64,000 nt of DNA from Candidatus Omnitrophota bacterium (GTDB taxonomy: Bacteria > Ratteibacteria > UBA8468 > B48-G9 > DTJG01), in NCBI GenBank assembly GCA_023818965.1, contig JAMWCD010000005.1, positions 215,782 through 279,781 of the forward strand. The letters run 5' to 3'. The translations under genes were made by a program, and so were the position numbers. The notes beneath the pieces are model-generated. The model was not told the origin of the DNA, ran no database searches, and saw nothing but the letters and a program-made list of their open reading frames with translations. How positions within the stretch are numbered: position 1 is the first letter of the stretch; each line of letters opens with the position of its first letter. Of this stretch, positions 17,386 to 26,803 are shown piece by piece.

Positions 17386-19604
17386 TAGATCACCTCTGTT
17401 TCAATGCTTGTTAATTTTAACTGCATCATGACAAGTCGATAATAAATGCCTTTCTTTTCCATAAGCTGGTGATGATTTCCTGATTCAACAATTCTTCCGT
17501 TGTCAACAACAAGAATTTTATCAGCATCCTTTAATGTTGAAAGGCGATGTGCAACTACAATTGTTGTTCTATTTTTACACAAAATTGCAAGTGCATCCTG
17601 AATTTTTTTCTCTGATTCTGTATCAACTGATGATGTTGCTTCGTCGAGTATAAGAATTGGAGGGTCACATAAAAGAGCCCTGGCAATTCCTATTCTTTGT
17701 TTTTCTCCACCTGAAATACCAGCACCATGCTCACGTAAATACAAATCATATCCCATAGGAAGTTTCATTATAAAATCGTGACAGTTTGCTGCTTTTGAAG
17801 CATTCAATATTTCCTTAAAGGTTGCATCGGGTCTTCCATAGAGAATGTTCTCTGCAATGCTGGCTCTAAAAAGAAATGGCTCCTGCAAAACAAGACCAAT
17901 CTGTCTACGTAAATCATACGATGAAATATCACGTATATCCTTTCCATCTATGTATATTGCTCCTTCCTGAACATCATAAAACCTGCAAATTAAATTGACA
18001 AGCGTGGTTTTCCCTGAACCACTTTTGCCAACAATCCCAACCAGTTGTCCTGGTTCAATCTCAAATGAAACATCTTTGATAATTGGTTGATATGGGTCAT
18101 AACCAAACGTCACATGCTCAAATTTAATGTGTCCCTTAATATGAGGCATTCTGATTGCATTTGGAGAATCCTTTAATTGTGGTTCAGTATCAAAAATTTC
18201 AAAAATTCTGTGACTTGCAGTTACAAAACTACTTACCCAGTTTGACATCAATGCCATCTGAGAAAGTGGTGCATAAAACATACTGGTATAACTCAAAAAT
18301 GCCATAAGTTGTCCAAGAGTAAATCCTTGATTTTCAAGTACTGCTTTTCCGCCAGCATACCAGACAATTAATCCTCCTGTACTGAACAAAAATGTCATCA
18401 TCGGATTAAATTTTGCAACATTGATACCAACCCTTCTGTTGGAATCCCTTAAATTTGCAGCCATTGATTCAAATCTTCTAATTTCCTTTTCTTCCTGAGC
18501 AAATGCCTTTACCACCCTGATACCTGAGAGAACAATATTAAGAAACCTTGAAATTTTTGCCTGGCTATCCCACAACTTAAAATTCATTGGGTATATCCTG
18601 TTCCAGAAAAAATAAGTACCAAACATTACAAGAGGTACAGGTATCAGGACATAAAATGCAAGGCGTGCATTAATAAAAAATAACATCAATCCAATTCCTG
18701 CAATAAGGAAAAGATTCAAAAGGAATCCCTGTCCTGCCTGAGTAACAAAGCCATGGAATGCTTCAACGTCAGAAGAAAATCTCGTCATCAATGTGCCAAC
18801 TGATTGCTGGTCATAATAATCAACAGAAAGTTCCTGGAGTTTTCTGAATAGTTTTTTTCTCAAATCAAATGTAATCAATGTACCGACAGATGTTGTTAGT
18901 GTGCCAACAACCATATTGATTAATGCCCTTGTCAGTTCTGCACTTACAAGAGCCACCACAATCCATATGAGCCAGTCAACATGTCTTCTTGTGGTCAAAA
19001 CCTCATCAACAAGAATCTGTGTAAGTTTTGGTGGAACAAGGTTCAATCCAACAGAAATAAACATTAATATCAAAACAATAATGACCCAGTGAAGATATGG
19101 TTCAAGCAAAACGATAACCCTGAAAAGAATCGGACCCTGTCTTGCACATCTTGGACATACTGCTCTTTCTGTCTGAAGTGGCAGTCCACAAACAGGACAT
19201 GTCATTGGATGTGGCTCATTGATATATTCATCAGAAACAGGTTTTCCCTGTTTGAGAAGTTCAAGTTGAACAATGAATCTGCTGAATTTATATCTCAAAC
19301 CATTTGTAAATCTAACAATATCAATAAAAAACTCATCAATTTTTGCCTGAAGATAAGCACTACCAATGGATGCCCTGATTCTTAATTTTTTTATCTTTTC
19401 AAGTTGTAAATCAAATTCTTCATGCATTCCCTTCTGAGGAATTATTAACAATCTCTTATCAGTGGCAATGATCCATATCTCTGCAGGATTACCTGTAAAA
19501 TCAAGGTCAGCAACAGTGTTTAGTTTTATATCTGATGCAGAAAGACCTTTTTCTCTTAATTTCGCCCAAACACCTTCAGGAATTTTCTGACTGTTGTTCT
19601 CCAT
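17385..19604 (-). CDS. ABC exporter with PH-like and zinc-ribbon N-terminus
   Basis: A 739-residue half-transporter with permease and ATPase fused. The first 110 or so residues look like a small beta domain (IWIIATDKRLLIIPQK, PH-like). A zinc ribbon CPVCGLPLQTERAVCPRC follows (about 135-155), then six membrane helices, then the ATPase with Walker A GIVGKSGSGKTT, signature ISGGEKQRIG, Walker B PPILILDEATSS and the switch His (VVAHRLS). The usual exporter length is about 580-620; the extra N-terminus accounts for the rest. I prefer ATG 19604 because GGAGG lies upstream of it (11-nt spacing); the ATG at 19622 has no such site. The cargo is unknown. Confidence 0.85.
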   Translation of the reverse strand: MENNSQKIPEGVWAKLREKGLSASDIKLNTVADLDFTGNPAEIWIIATDKRLLIIPQKGMHEEFDLQLEKIKKLRIRASIGSAYLQAKIDEFFIDIVRFTNGLRYKFSRFIVQLELLKQGKPVSDEYINEPHPMTCPVCGLPLQTERAVCPRCARQGPILFRVIVLLEPYLHWVIIVLILMFISVGLNLVPPKLTQILVDEVLTTRRHVDWLIWIVVALVSAELTRALINMVVGTLTTSVGTLITFDLRKKLFRKLQELSVDYYDQQSVGTLMTRFSSDVEAFHGFVTQAGQGFLLNLFLIAGIGLMLFFINARLAFYVLIPVPLVMFGTYFFWNRIYPMNFKLWDSQAKISRFLNIVLSGIRVVKAFAQEEKEIRRFESMAANLRDSNRRVGINVAKFNPMMTFLFSTGGLIVWYAGGKAVLENQGFTLGQLMAFLSYTSMFYAPLSQMALMSNWVSSFVTASHRIFEIFDTEPQLKDSPNAIRMPHIKGHIKFEHVTFGYDPYQPIIKDVSFEIEPGQLVGIVGKSGSGKTTLVNLICRFYDVQEGAIYIDGKDIRDISSYDLRRQIGLVLQEPFLFRASIAENILYGRPDATFKEILNASKAANCHDFIMKLPMGYDLYLREHGAGISGGEKQRIGIARALLCDPPILILDEATSSVDTESEKKIQDALAILCKNRTTIVVAHRLSTLKDADKILVVDNGRIVESGNHHQLMEKKGIYYRLVMMQLKLTSIETEVI

Positions 19605-19642
19605 TTCTGCTGCCACCTCCATTTTATTACATAAGTATAAGT

Positions 19643-19669
19643 CCGGGTAAAAAAAATTTCAATACCCGG
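19643..19669. promoter_or_regulatory. Inverted repeat between divergent exporter and ATPase genes
   Basis: CCGGGTA (19643-19649) and TACCCGG (19663-19669) form a perfect 7-bp inverted repeat around 13 AT-rich bases. It lies between divergent genes, 39 bp upstream of the exporter start and 42 bp upstream of the ATPase -35. It could be an operator. There is no T-run long enough for a terminator. Confidence 0.4.
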
Positions 19670-19710
19670 GGCATTGTCTCATTCATCAAAAAAGAATACT
19701 CTCAAGAAAA

Positions 19711-19739
19711 TTGAAATAATATGCAAAATCTGGTATCAT
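19711..19739 (+). promoter_or_regulatory. Promoter for the P-type ATPase operon
   Basis: TTGAAA (19711-19716), a 17-nt spacer, then TATCAT (19734-19739). The expected start near 19746 lies upstream of ATG 19767 and downstream of the longer-frame TTG at 19674, so it helps set the gene start. Confidence 0.55.
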
Positions 19740-19766
19740 AAAAAGCAAACCCGCATTCCGAAAAAA

Positions 19767-22478
19767 ATGGAAAAACCCTGGACACTGGAAATAAATGAAG
19801 TTGCAAGACAACTGAAAACCGATATCTCGACAGGATTGACTGAGCAAGAAGCAAAGTATCGGTTGTCAACCTATGGATATAATAAACTGGTTGAAAGAAA
19901 AAAGAAACACCCTGTGTTTCTTTTCTTCGACCAGTTCAAAAGTTTTATTATCTGGGTACTTATCATTGCTGCAATCATAGCAGGTTTCCTTCAAGAATGG
20001 ATTGATACATTTGCAATCATTGGCATCGTAATATTAAACTCAATCCTTGGATTCCTTCAGGAATTTAAGGCAGAAAAAGCACTTGAAGCACTGAAAAAAC
20101 TCTTCACTTTGTACTCAAAAGTCCTCCGCGATGGACAATTAAAAACCATTCCGTCAACAATGCTTGTTCCAGGGGATATCATAGAGATTGAAGCAGGTGA
20201 TAATATTCCTGCTGACTGTCGTGTTATATGGCACACTACAAATTTTACAGTTCAGGAAGCAAGTTTGACAGGAGAATCCAGCCCTGTAATAAAAACAAAC
20301 ATTGCACTTGATGAACCCGATGTCATTATTGCAGAAAGAGCCAATATGGTTTATATGGGAACAAATGTTGCATCAGGACGGGCTCGTTGTATCGTCATAA
20401 ATACAGGCATGAATACAGAACTTGGAAAAATTACTGAAATGATTGAAGAGGCAACATATGAAAAAACACCACTTCAAAAAAAACTTGAAAATTTTGGCAG
20501 GATTCTTGTCTATATTTGTTTTTTCATCGTCGGCATCATTTTTCTTCTTGAATGGTTAAGAGGTGGAAAACTCATTGATGTTTTCTTGACTGCTGTAAGT
20601 CTGGCTGTTGCTGCAATTCCTGAAGGACTGCCAGCAGTTGTAACCATTGGACTTGCCCTTGGTGTACAGAAAATGGCAAAAAGAAATGTGCTAATAAGAA
20701 AACTGCCTTCTGTTGAAACCCTTGGTTGTGCTACAACAATTTGTACTGATAAGACAGGGACAATGACAAAAAATGAAATGACTGTTACCAGAATTTATGC
20801 TGACAGAAAGATTTTCTCAATAACCGGTATTGGATATACAATCAAGGGCAAATTTTTATCAGATGAAAAAGAAATTGAACCCGGCAGTTTTCATTCCCTC
20901 AGGAAATCATTAATCTGTGCGGTGGTTTGCAATGGAGCAAGAATAAATATAAACGACCAATCCATAACGACTGCAGGAGACCCAACAGAAATTGCACTTC
21001 TTGTTGCAGCAGCAAAGGGAGGAATTTTCAGGGATGAAATTGAAAAACAATACGAAATGATTGATGAAATACCCTTTGATTCAGAAAGAAAAAGGATGAC
21101 AGTCATTGCAAAAAAACACAATGATCTCTATGCCTTTATCAAAGGAGCCCCTGATATCCTGCTTGATTTATGTTCTTTCATAGAAGAAAATCAAACCATT
21201 AAACCGCTGGATGATTCAATAAAAAAGGAAATTACCCAAATAATAGAGGATTTCTCAAAACAATCACTGAGGGTCCTTGCAACTGGATACAGACAGATTG
21301 AACCAGGAACACAAATCACTGAAAAAAATATTGAAAGGAATATTATACTTACGGGTTTATTTGCTATGATTGACCCTCCGCGAGAAGAAGCAAAAATTGC
21401 CATAAAAAAATGCAAAAAGGCAGGCATAAAAGTCAAGATGGTTACTGGTGATCATAAATTATCAGCAGTGGCGATCGCAAAACAACTCAGTTTACTTGAA
21501 AATGAACAGGATGTTATTACAGGGCAAGAGATAGAAAAGATAGGGATTGAACAATTTAAAAAAATGGCAAGTCATATCAGTGTCTATGCAAGGGTCTCGC
21601 CACATCATAAACTAATGATTGTGAAAGCATTGAAAGAAAACAATGAAATTGTTGCAATGACTGGAGATGGTGTGAATGATGCACCAGCAGTGAAAGAAGC
21701 AAACATTGGCATCGCCATGGGTATTACTGGAACAGACGTTACAAAAGAAGTTTCTGATATGGTAATAACCGATGATAATTTTGTTTCAATCGTTGCAGCA
21801 GTTGAAGAAGGCAGGGGCATTTATGAAAACATCAGAAAATTTGTCTATTTTCTTCTCTCAACAAATACAGGCGAAATAATGGTGATGTTTTTTTCAGCAC
21901 TTTTAAATATGCCAGTACCACTTGTTCCAATTCAAATTCTCTGGATTAACATTGCTACAGATGGATTGCCTGCACTGGCTCTTGGAGTTGACCCGGTAAG
22001 TCCTGAAATTATGGAAAAACCCCCGAGAAAACCAGACGAACCAATATTAAACTGGAAACTTGGCAGGATGATTATTTTTCAGGGTTTTGTTATTTCTGTC
22101 TGCGTACTTGCGATTTTCGCCTATGCACTTTTTGTAAAAGAAACGTCCATGGTAAAAGCAAGAACAATGGCATTCTTTGTTCTTGCCTGCACACAACTGT
22201 TTCATTCATTTAACTGTAGAAGTGAAAAACATTCCATTTTTCACCTGAAATTCACATCAAATATGAAACTTGTCTACGCAAATATTCTTTCATTAATCAC
22301 GCTGGTCGCCATTATTTATGTTCCTGTTACAAGAATTATTTTTAAAACTGAAATATTGCAATATCAGGAACTTTTACTTGTGATAATGGTATCAAGTATA
22401 CCTTTATGGTTGACTGAATTTATAAAATTCGTGATGAGAAAGAATGAATCAAAGGTCTCTATTCAGGGGGAAAAATGA
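19767..22478 (+). CDS. P-type Ca2+-transporting ATPase (SERCA-like)
   Basis: A 903-residue P2A-type ATPase. In order: N-terminal cation ATPase domain (EVARQLKTDISTGLTEQEA), actuator loop LTGESSPV, membrane motif AAIPEGLPAVV with Ca2+-site Glu, phosphorylation motif CTDKTGTMT, nucleotide-site KGAPD, hinge TGDGVNDAPA, then a C-terminal cation ATPase domain. It pumps Ca2+ (or possibly Mn2+) out of the cytoplasm. The ATG at 19767 gives the standard family N-terminus; no Shine-Dalgarno is visible. It overlaps the ACT gene by 4 bp. A longer reading from TTG 19674 would begin upstream of the promoter and is rejected. Confidence 0.9.
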   Translation: MEKPWTLEINEVARQLKTDISTGLTEQEAKYRLSTYGYNKLVERKKKHPVFLFFDQFKSFIIWVLIIAAIIAGFLQEWIDTFAIIGIVILNSILGFLQEFKAEKALEALKKLFTLYSKVLRDGQLKTIPSTMLVPGDIIEIEAGDNIPADCRVIWHTTNFTVQEASLTGESSPVIKTNIALDEPDVIIAERANMVYMGTNVASGRARCIVINTGMNTELGKITEMIEEATYEKTPLQKKLENFGRILVYICFFIVGIIFLLEWLRGGKLIDVFLTAVSLAVAAIPEGLPAVVTIGLALGVQKMAKRNVLIRKLPSVETLGCATTICTDKTGTMTKNEMTVTRIYADRKIFSITGIGYTIKGKFLSDEKEIEPGSFHSLRKSLICAVVCNGARININDQSITTAGDPTEIALLVAAAKGGIFRDEIEKQYEMIDEIPFDSERKRMTVIAKKHNDLYAFIKGAPDILLDLCSFIEENQTIKPLDDSIKKEITQIIEDFSKQSLRVLATGYRQIEPGTQITEKNIERNIILTGLFAMIDPPREEAKIAIKKCKKAGIKVKMVTGDHKLSAVAIAKQLSLLENEQDVITGQEIEKIGIEQFKKMASHISVYARVSPHHKLMIVKALKENNEIVAMTGDGVNDAPAVKEANIGIAMGITGTDVTKEVSDMVITDDNFVSIVAAVEEGRGIYENIRKFVYFLLSTNTGEIMVMFFSALLNMPVPLVPIQILWINIATDGLPALALGVDPVSPEIMEKPPRKPDEPILNWKLGRMIIFQGFVISVCVLAIFAYALFVKETSMVKARTMAFFVLACTQLFHSFNCRSEKHSIFHLKFTSNMKLVYANILSLITLVAIIYVPVTRIIFKTEILQYQELLLVIMVSSIPLWLTEFIKFVMRKNESKVSIQGEK

Positions 22479-22753
22479 AAAAGGAAATACTTTTTATCAC
22501 AGTGATAGGTAAAGACAGAAAAGGGATTGTGGCAAATATTTCAAATTGTCTGTACAAAATGAATATCAACATAGAGGACATCACCCAGAAAATTGTAAGA
22601 AACTATTTTGTGATGGCGATGCTTGTAGACATTAAGGATGCAAATTGCTCAATTGAAAAGATTTCAGAGCAACTTCAAAAAATCGGAAAAGAAATGGAAT
22701 TAATTATTCAGGTACAACATGAAAACATTTTTAAAATGATGCACAGGATATAA
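22475..22753 (+). CDS. ACT domain protein (UPF0237)
   Basis: A 92-residue single ACT domain (LFITVIGKDRKGIVANISNCLYKMNINIEDITQKIV), the type that binds amino acids as an allosteric module. It is paired with a UPF0210/PFL protein 2 bp downstream, an arrangement conserved in many bacteria and archaea. The start overlaps the ATPase stop (ATGA). The ligand is unknown. Confidence 0.85.
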   Translation: MKKEILFITVIGKDRKGIVANISNCLYKMNINIEDITQKIVRNYFVMAMLVDIKDANCSIEKISEQLQKIGKEMELIIQVQHENIFKMMHRI

Positions 22754-22755
22754 TT

Positions 22756-24114
22756 ATGCCATTTTCCATTGATGAAATTTATGAAACCGCAAGGATGATC
22801 TTGTTTGAAAAACTTGATATCAGAACAACCACTCTTGGTATCAACATCAAGGACTGTGTAAGTTCAAATTTTGGCACATTTCAGAAAAACGTTTATCGTA
22901 AGATTGTCAAAATGGGTAAATCCCTTGTTGAGAACGCAAAACAAATGGAAATTAAATACGGTATCCCAATTGTAAACAAAAGAATCTCCATTACCCCAAT
23001 CACACTGGTAATGGAAATACATTCAAAACCTGATAAATTTATCAAAATGGCTCAAACAATAGATTCAGCAGCAAAAGAAGCAGGAATTGATTTTGTTGGT
23101 GGTTTCGGGGCTCTTGTTCAAAAAGGGATGACAAAAACTGAAAAACTCTTGATTGATTGCCTTCCTGATGTTCTTGCCTCAACAGAAAGGGTTTGCTCAT
23201 TTTTGAATGCTGGTACAACATCTTCAGGGATGAATCTTGATGCAATCAACCTTACTGGTAAGATGCTTCTTGAAACAGCGAACAAGACATCTAAAGGAAT
23301 GGGTTGCTGTAAATTTGTCGTGTTTGTTAATGCTCCTGAAGATAACCCGTTTATGGCAGGTGCATTTCATGGACCTGGTGAACCTGACTTTTCTCTGAAC
23401 ATAGGAATCAGTGGCCCTGGAGTTGTAAGAAGCGTTGTTGAAAAAAACCGCGACTGTGATCTTACAGAACTATCTGAAATTATTAAAAAAACTGTTTTCA
23501 AGATTACAAGGGCAGGACAGCTTATCGGAAAGGAACTGGCAAAAAGAATGAAAGTACCTTTTGGAATTGTGGATATTTCACTTGCATCAACAATTGCTCC
23601 TGGTGATTCAGTGGCAAAGATTATTGAAGCATTTGGTATAGAAAAAATTGGTGCGCCTGGTTCTACGCTTGCCATCGCACTTTTGGTAGATGCAGTAAAA
23701 AAGGGAGGAGCAATGGCAAGCAGTAATGTTGGTGGCTTGAGTGGGACATTTATTCCTATTAGCGAGGATGCAGGGATGGCAGATGCAGTAAGAAAGAAGG
23801 CATTGAATCTTGAAAAACTTGAAGCACTGACAGCAGTTTGTTCAGTGGGACTTGACATGATTGCAATACCTGGAAATACCCCTGCTGAAACAATCAGCGC
23901 AATCATTGCGGACGAACTTGCCATAGGAATCATCAATAACAAAACAACAGCAGTAAGAATTATCCCTGTACCCGGGAAAAAAGCAGGAGAAACTGTTAAT
24001 TTTGGAGGACTTTTTGGGAAAATGCCTGTAATGGCTGTGAGCAAATTTTCGTCTAAGTCATTTATGAAACGGGGAGGAAGATTACCATCACCTGTTACTT
24101 CATTGAGAAACTAA
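22756..24114 (+). CDS. PFL family protein (UPF0210)
   Basis: A 452-residue UPF0210/PFL-like protein, full length for the family. Characteristic stretches are RTTTLGINIKDCVS, VCSFLNAGTTSSGMN, GPGEPDFSLNIGISGPGVV and DISLASTIAPGDSVAKI. The fold is related to pyruvate formate-lyase, but the glycyl-radical site is not present in recognisable form and the reaction is unknown. The ACT protein before it probably regulates it. It ends overlapping the convergent HAD gene by 4 bp. Confidence 0.85.
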   Translation: MPFSIDEIYETARMILFEKLDIRTTTLGINIKDCVSSNFGTFQKNVYRKIVKMGKSLVENAKQMEIKYGIPIVNKRISITPITLVMEIHSKPDKFIKMAQTIDSAAKEAGIDFVGGFGALVQKGMTKTEKLLIDCLPDVLASTERVCSFLNAGTTSSGMNLDAINLTGKMLLETANKTSKGMGCCKFVVFVNAPEDNPFMAGAFHGPGEPDFSLNIGISGPGVVRSVVEKNRDCDLTELSEIIKKTVFKITRAGQLIGKELAKRMKVPFGIVDISLASTIAPGDSVAKIIEAFGIEKIGAPGSTLAIALLVDAVKKGGAMASSNVGGLSGTFIPISEDAGMADAVRKKALNLEKLEALTAVCSVGLDMIAIPGNTPAETISAIIADELAIGIINNKTTAVRIIPVPGKKAGETVNFGGLFGKMPVMAVSKFSSKSFMKRGGRLPSPVTSLRN

Positions 24115-24779
24115 TCTTCCTGACAGATTTTATTGATGACATCCACAATTTCGCAAAAATCATCAGTTTTACAAACATAATTTGCAATTTGACTGAGATG
24201 ATCAGATACACTATTGAAAGCGATCGAAAAACCTGCCAGTTTTAGCATTGGAATATCTCCTTCGCTATCACCCACACAAATTGTTTCTTCAGGCAAAATT
24301 TTATATCTTCCGAGGATTTTCTTTAAAATTTTTCCTTTTTCTCCATGAGAAATATTAATTCTTACTCCGCCGGTCAAAATTCCATTTTTTGAAAGTAATC
24401 TGTTTGAAACAACAACATTAAATCCGATTTCTTTTTTGAGTTTTTCAGCAATATACTGCAGACCTGTGGATAATGCAATCAGAAAAAAACCTTTCTTTTT
24501 CAGTTCAATCAAACACTCTTTTGCATGTTTTGTATATGGAACATCAGAAAAAATTTCAGCAATTTTTGATTCAGACATACCTTTCCAGTGTGAAGCATCG
24601 AGTTTACAAAACTGCCTGTAACTGATTTTGCCTGCATTAAATAAATCCTGATACCTGCACGCCAGAATATCCCAGTTGCCAAGTTTTTCGTGAATATATC
24701 TCCATGAACTTACTGGTTTCACAATAGTGCCATCAATGTCAAAAGCAATTGCAATATATTTACCTGTTCTTTTTTTCAA
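24111..24779 (-). CDS. HAD-IB phosphatase (phosphoserine-phosphatase-like)
   Basis: A 222-residue HAD phosphatase. Motif I is AFDIDGTIV near residue 11-19, motif II LIALSTGLQ, motif III a Lys in the region KGKILKKIL, and motif IV CVGDSEGDIPML, which fits the SerB-like HAD-IB group. TTG 24779 is preferred because AAGGAG (24788-24793) lies eight bases upstream; the longer reading from TTG 24800 includes the Shine-Dalgarno. The start lies inside the rlmN 3' end (20-bp overlap). It could be a serine-pathway phosphatase, but the substrate is not certain. Confidence 0.75.
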   Translation of the reverse strand: MKKRTGKYIAIAFDIDGTIVKPVSSWRYIHEKLGNWDILACRYQDLFNAGKISYRQFCKLDASHWKGMSESKIAEIFSDVPYTKHAKECLIELKKKGFFLIALSTGLQYIAEKLKKEIGFNVVVSNRLLSKNGILTGGVRINISHGEKGKILKKILGRYKILPEETICVGDSEGDIPMLKLAGFSIAFNSVSDHLSQIANYVCKTDDFCEIVDVINKICQED

Positions 24780-25803
24780 CGTCAAATCTCCTTCCTGCAA
24801 GCTGTCCGCACGCTGCCTTAATGTCCTTACCCCTTGAGTATCTTACAGTTGCCCTGATAGAATGTCTCTTCAATTCTGCCACAAACCATGAAATTTTTTC
24901 CATGTCAGGACATCTAAAATTAATCCCTTCCACAGGACTGAATGGAATCACGTTGATATCAGCATCAAGCCCCTTAACAATTTTTATTAATTGAAAAAGA
25001 TGTTTTTCAGTATCATTGACATCTTCAATCAGAATATATTCAAAGGTAATGCGCCTGCCAGTATGGCTGATGTAATATTTACATGCATTCAAAAGTTCAG
25101 ATACACTGTATTTGTTATTGATTGGCATAAGTAAACTGCGAGTACGATCGTCTGGTGCATGAAGAGAAATAGATAAACGAACCTGTTTACCAAAGTCAGA
25201 AAATTTTTTTATACAAGGAACAATTCCTGCAGTAGAAACAGTAATTTTTCTCGCACCAATATTTAAACCGTTTTTCTCATTTATAATTTTTATTGCCTTT
25301 AAGACAGAGTCATAATTGTCAAATGGTTCTCCCATACCCATAAAAACAATATTTGAAATTCTCACATTTTCTTTGAATCTGATAAAAAGAATTTGACCGA
25401 GTATTTCTGAAACATCAAGATTTCTGATAAATCCTATTTTTCCGCTGGCACAAAACACACAACCAAATTTACAACCAACCTGCGTGGAAACACACACTGT
25501 AATCCTGTCTTCTTCAGGAATCATAACTGACTCAATATAATTCCCGTCAGACAAACGAAAAAGAAATTTTTTGGTTCCATCCTGTGATACAAATTTTTCC
25601 ACAAGTTTCAGAAAATCAACTGAAAAATTTTCACTTAAATAATTTCTCATATCCTGCGGAATATCTGTCATCTGAAAAAAATCATCCACCCCTTTTTTAT
25701 AAAGCCATTGAAAAATTTGCTCTGCCCTGAAAGCCGGCTGTCCCAAACCGACAACCATTTCCTTTATTTCCTCAAGGTCGAAATTTCTAATATTTTTCTT
25801 CAT
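24760..25803 (-). CDS. rlmN: 23S rRNA (adenine2503-C2)-methyltransferase RlmN
   Basis: A 347-residue RlmN. It is a radical SAM enzyme that methylates C2 of A2503 in 23S rRNA (and A37 of some tRNAs). The cluster motif CKFGCVFC is followed by GEPFDNYD. The methyl-carrying Cys near the C-terminus is in IKAACGQLAGR, and the other catalytic Cys is in CVSTQVGCK. The N-terminal PAFRAEQIFQWLYKKGV is typical. It overlaps the PP-loop gene before it by 17 bp and the HAD gene after it. Confidence 0.95.
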   Translation of the reverse strand: MKKNIRNFDLEEIKEMVVGLGQPAFRAEQIFQWLYKKGVDDFFQMTDIPQDMRNYLSENFSVDFLKLVEKFVSQDGTKKFLFRLSDGNYIESVMIPEEDRITVCVSTQVGCKFGCVFCASGKIGFIRNLDVSEILGQILFIRFKENVRISNIVFMGMGEPFDNYDSVLKAIKIINEKNGLNIGARKITVSTAGIVPCIKKFSDFGKQVRLSISLHAPDDRTRSLLMPINNKYSVSELLNACKYYISHTGRRITFEYILIEDVNDTEKHLFQLIKIVKGLDADINVIPFSPVEGINFRCPDMEKISWFVAELKRHSIRATVRYSRGKDIKAACGQLAGRRFDVEKKNR

Positions 25804-26737
25804 AGGGTGCTAATGTTTTTTTAATCTCCCAGAGTAGAGAGGGCACTTTCTTTAATTTTTCCTGCTTTGTATATGTAAGAACCTTTTCTTTTGCGTATTC
25901 AATAACTTCATTATTTATTTCATTACCCCTGATGATGCATAGTGGAGATGGAACATTTTTTATAACAAGGGAAACATCATTTTTTTTCGTTAGATTCAAA
26001 ATAATCTTATTTTCACACTCGTTTCTTCCAATGACAATCAGGATGCTATTATACCAGAATACTCTTCCATGCTTAATCAATTCAGCATCATCAAGGTCGC
26101 ATTGTTGCCTTTTTTCAAAGAGTTCTTTTATTTTTCCAGCATAAATTCTGTCAGTCAGCAAACAACCTCCAGCCGGAGGAAGATACGTTTTTATTCCTTT
26201 TTCCTGCGCAATCAATAATTGTTGCTTTCTTGACCTGCCTGAAATGGCAAGAAGTTTTTCCCTGTTCACAATCTTCTCAATCTCAGGTATGGTTGGTTTG
26301 AGCAGTAGCGCAGAAAGTGGTCTGAGAATTTTTCCTTCCATACCTGATTTTTTCTCAATAATATCAAAAAACTTTTGCCTCTGGGAGAATGGTCTCTGGT
26401 CAAGAACTTCTCCGGTAAAAATAAAAGAAGCTTTTTCTTTTGCCATTATTTCTGCACCTTTTTTGACCATGTAAATTTTACAATCAATACACGGATTCAT
26501 TCCTGCACCGTATCCAAATTCAGGATTTTTTACCAGTGAAAGATAGTCATCCCCAACCCGAATAATTTTTGCTTTTAATCCCATAAAATCAATTTCTTTC
26601 TCTTTCATATACTCGGAGTGGAAAAACGGAGACACAAACATTACAGGAATTACCTCTATACCCTGTTCAAGCATCAAGCAGGTTGCAATTATTGAATCAA
26701 GCCCACCAGAAACAAGTCCAATCGCCTTTATTTTCAT
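25787..26737 (-). CDS. PP-loop tRNA thiolation protein (MnmA/ThiI-like) with DUF814
   Basis: A 316-residue ATP-pyrophosphatase family protein. The PP-loop SGGLDS is near residue 9-14. A CIDCK cysteine pair and YLPPAGGCLLTD follow, giving the ThiI/MnmA-like arrangement that adenylates tRNA before thiolation. The C-terminal third (KHGRVFWYNSILIVIGRNECENKII) resembles the DUF814/NFACT-R module. ATG 26737 (MKIKAIGLVSGG) fits better than the ATG 30 bases upstream: an extended -10 TGGTAAAAT ends eight bases before it. The exact modified base is unknown. Confidence 0.75.
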   Translation of the reverse strand: MKIKAIGLVSGGLDSIIATCLMLEQGIEVIPVMFVSPFFHSEYMKEKEIDFMGLKAKIIRVGDDYLSLVKNPEFGYGAGMNPCIDCKIYMVKKGAEIMAKEKASFIFTGEVLDQRPFSQRQKFFDIIEKKSGMEGKILRPLSALLLKPTIPEIEKIVNREKLLAISGRSRKQQLLIAQEKGIKTYLPPAGGCLLTDRIYAGKIKELFEKRQQCDLDDAELIKHGRVFWYNSILIVIGRNECENKIILNLTKKNDVSLVIKNVPSPLCIIRGNEINNEVIEYAKEKVLTYTKQEKLKKVPSLLWEIKKTLAPYEEKY

Positions 26738-26768
26738 AATTAGAAATTTTACCACAGGATGCCACATT

Positions 26769-26797
26769 TTGACTTATGAAAGCATGTAAAATAAAAT
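26769..26797 (+). promoter_or_regulatory. Promoter for a leaderless purB mRNA
   Basis: TTGACT (26769-26774), 17-nt spacer, TAAAAT (26792-26797), then six bases to the ATG at 26804. The start of transcription is predicted at or beside the A of ATG. No Shine-Dalgarno is present. Confidence 0.6.
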
Positions 26798-26803
26798 ATA
26801 GGC

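Noticed and set aside
19674..19766. Upstream TTG start giving the P-type ATPase 31 more residues
   Set aside because: It lies upstream of the best promoter and gives a non-family N-terminus; ATG 19767 fits.
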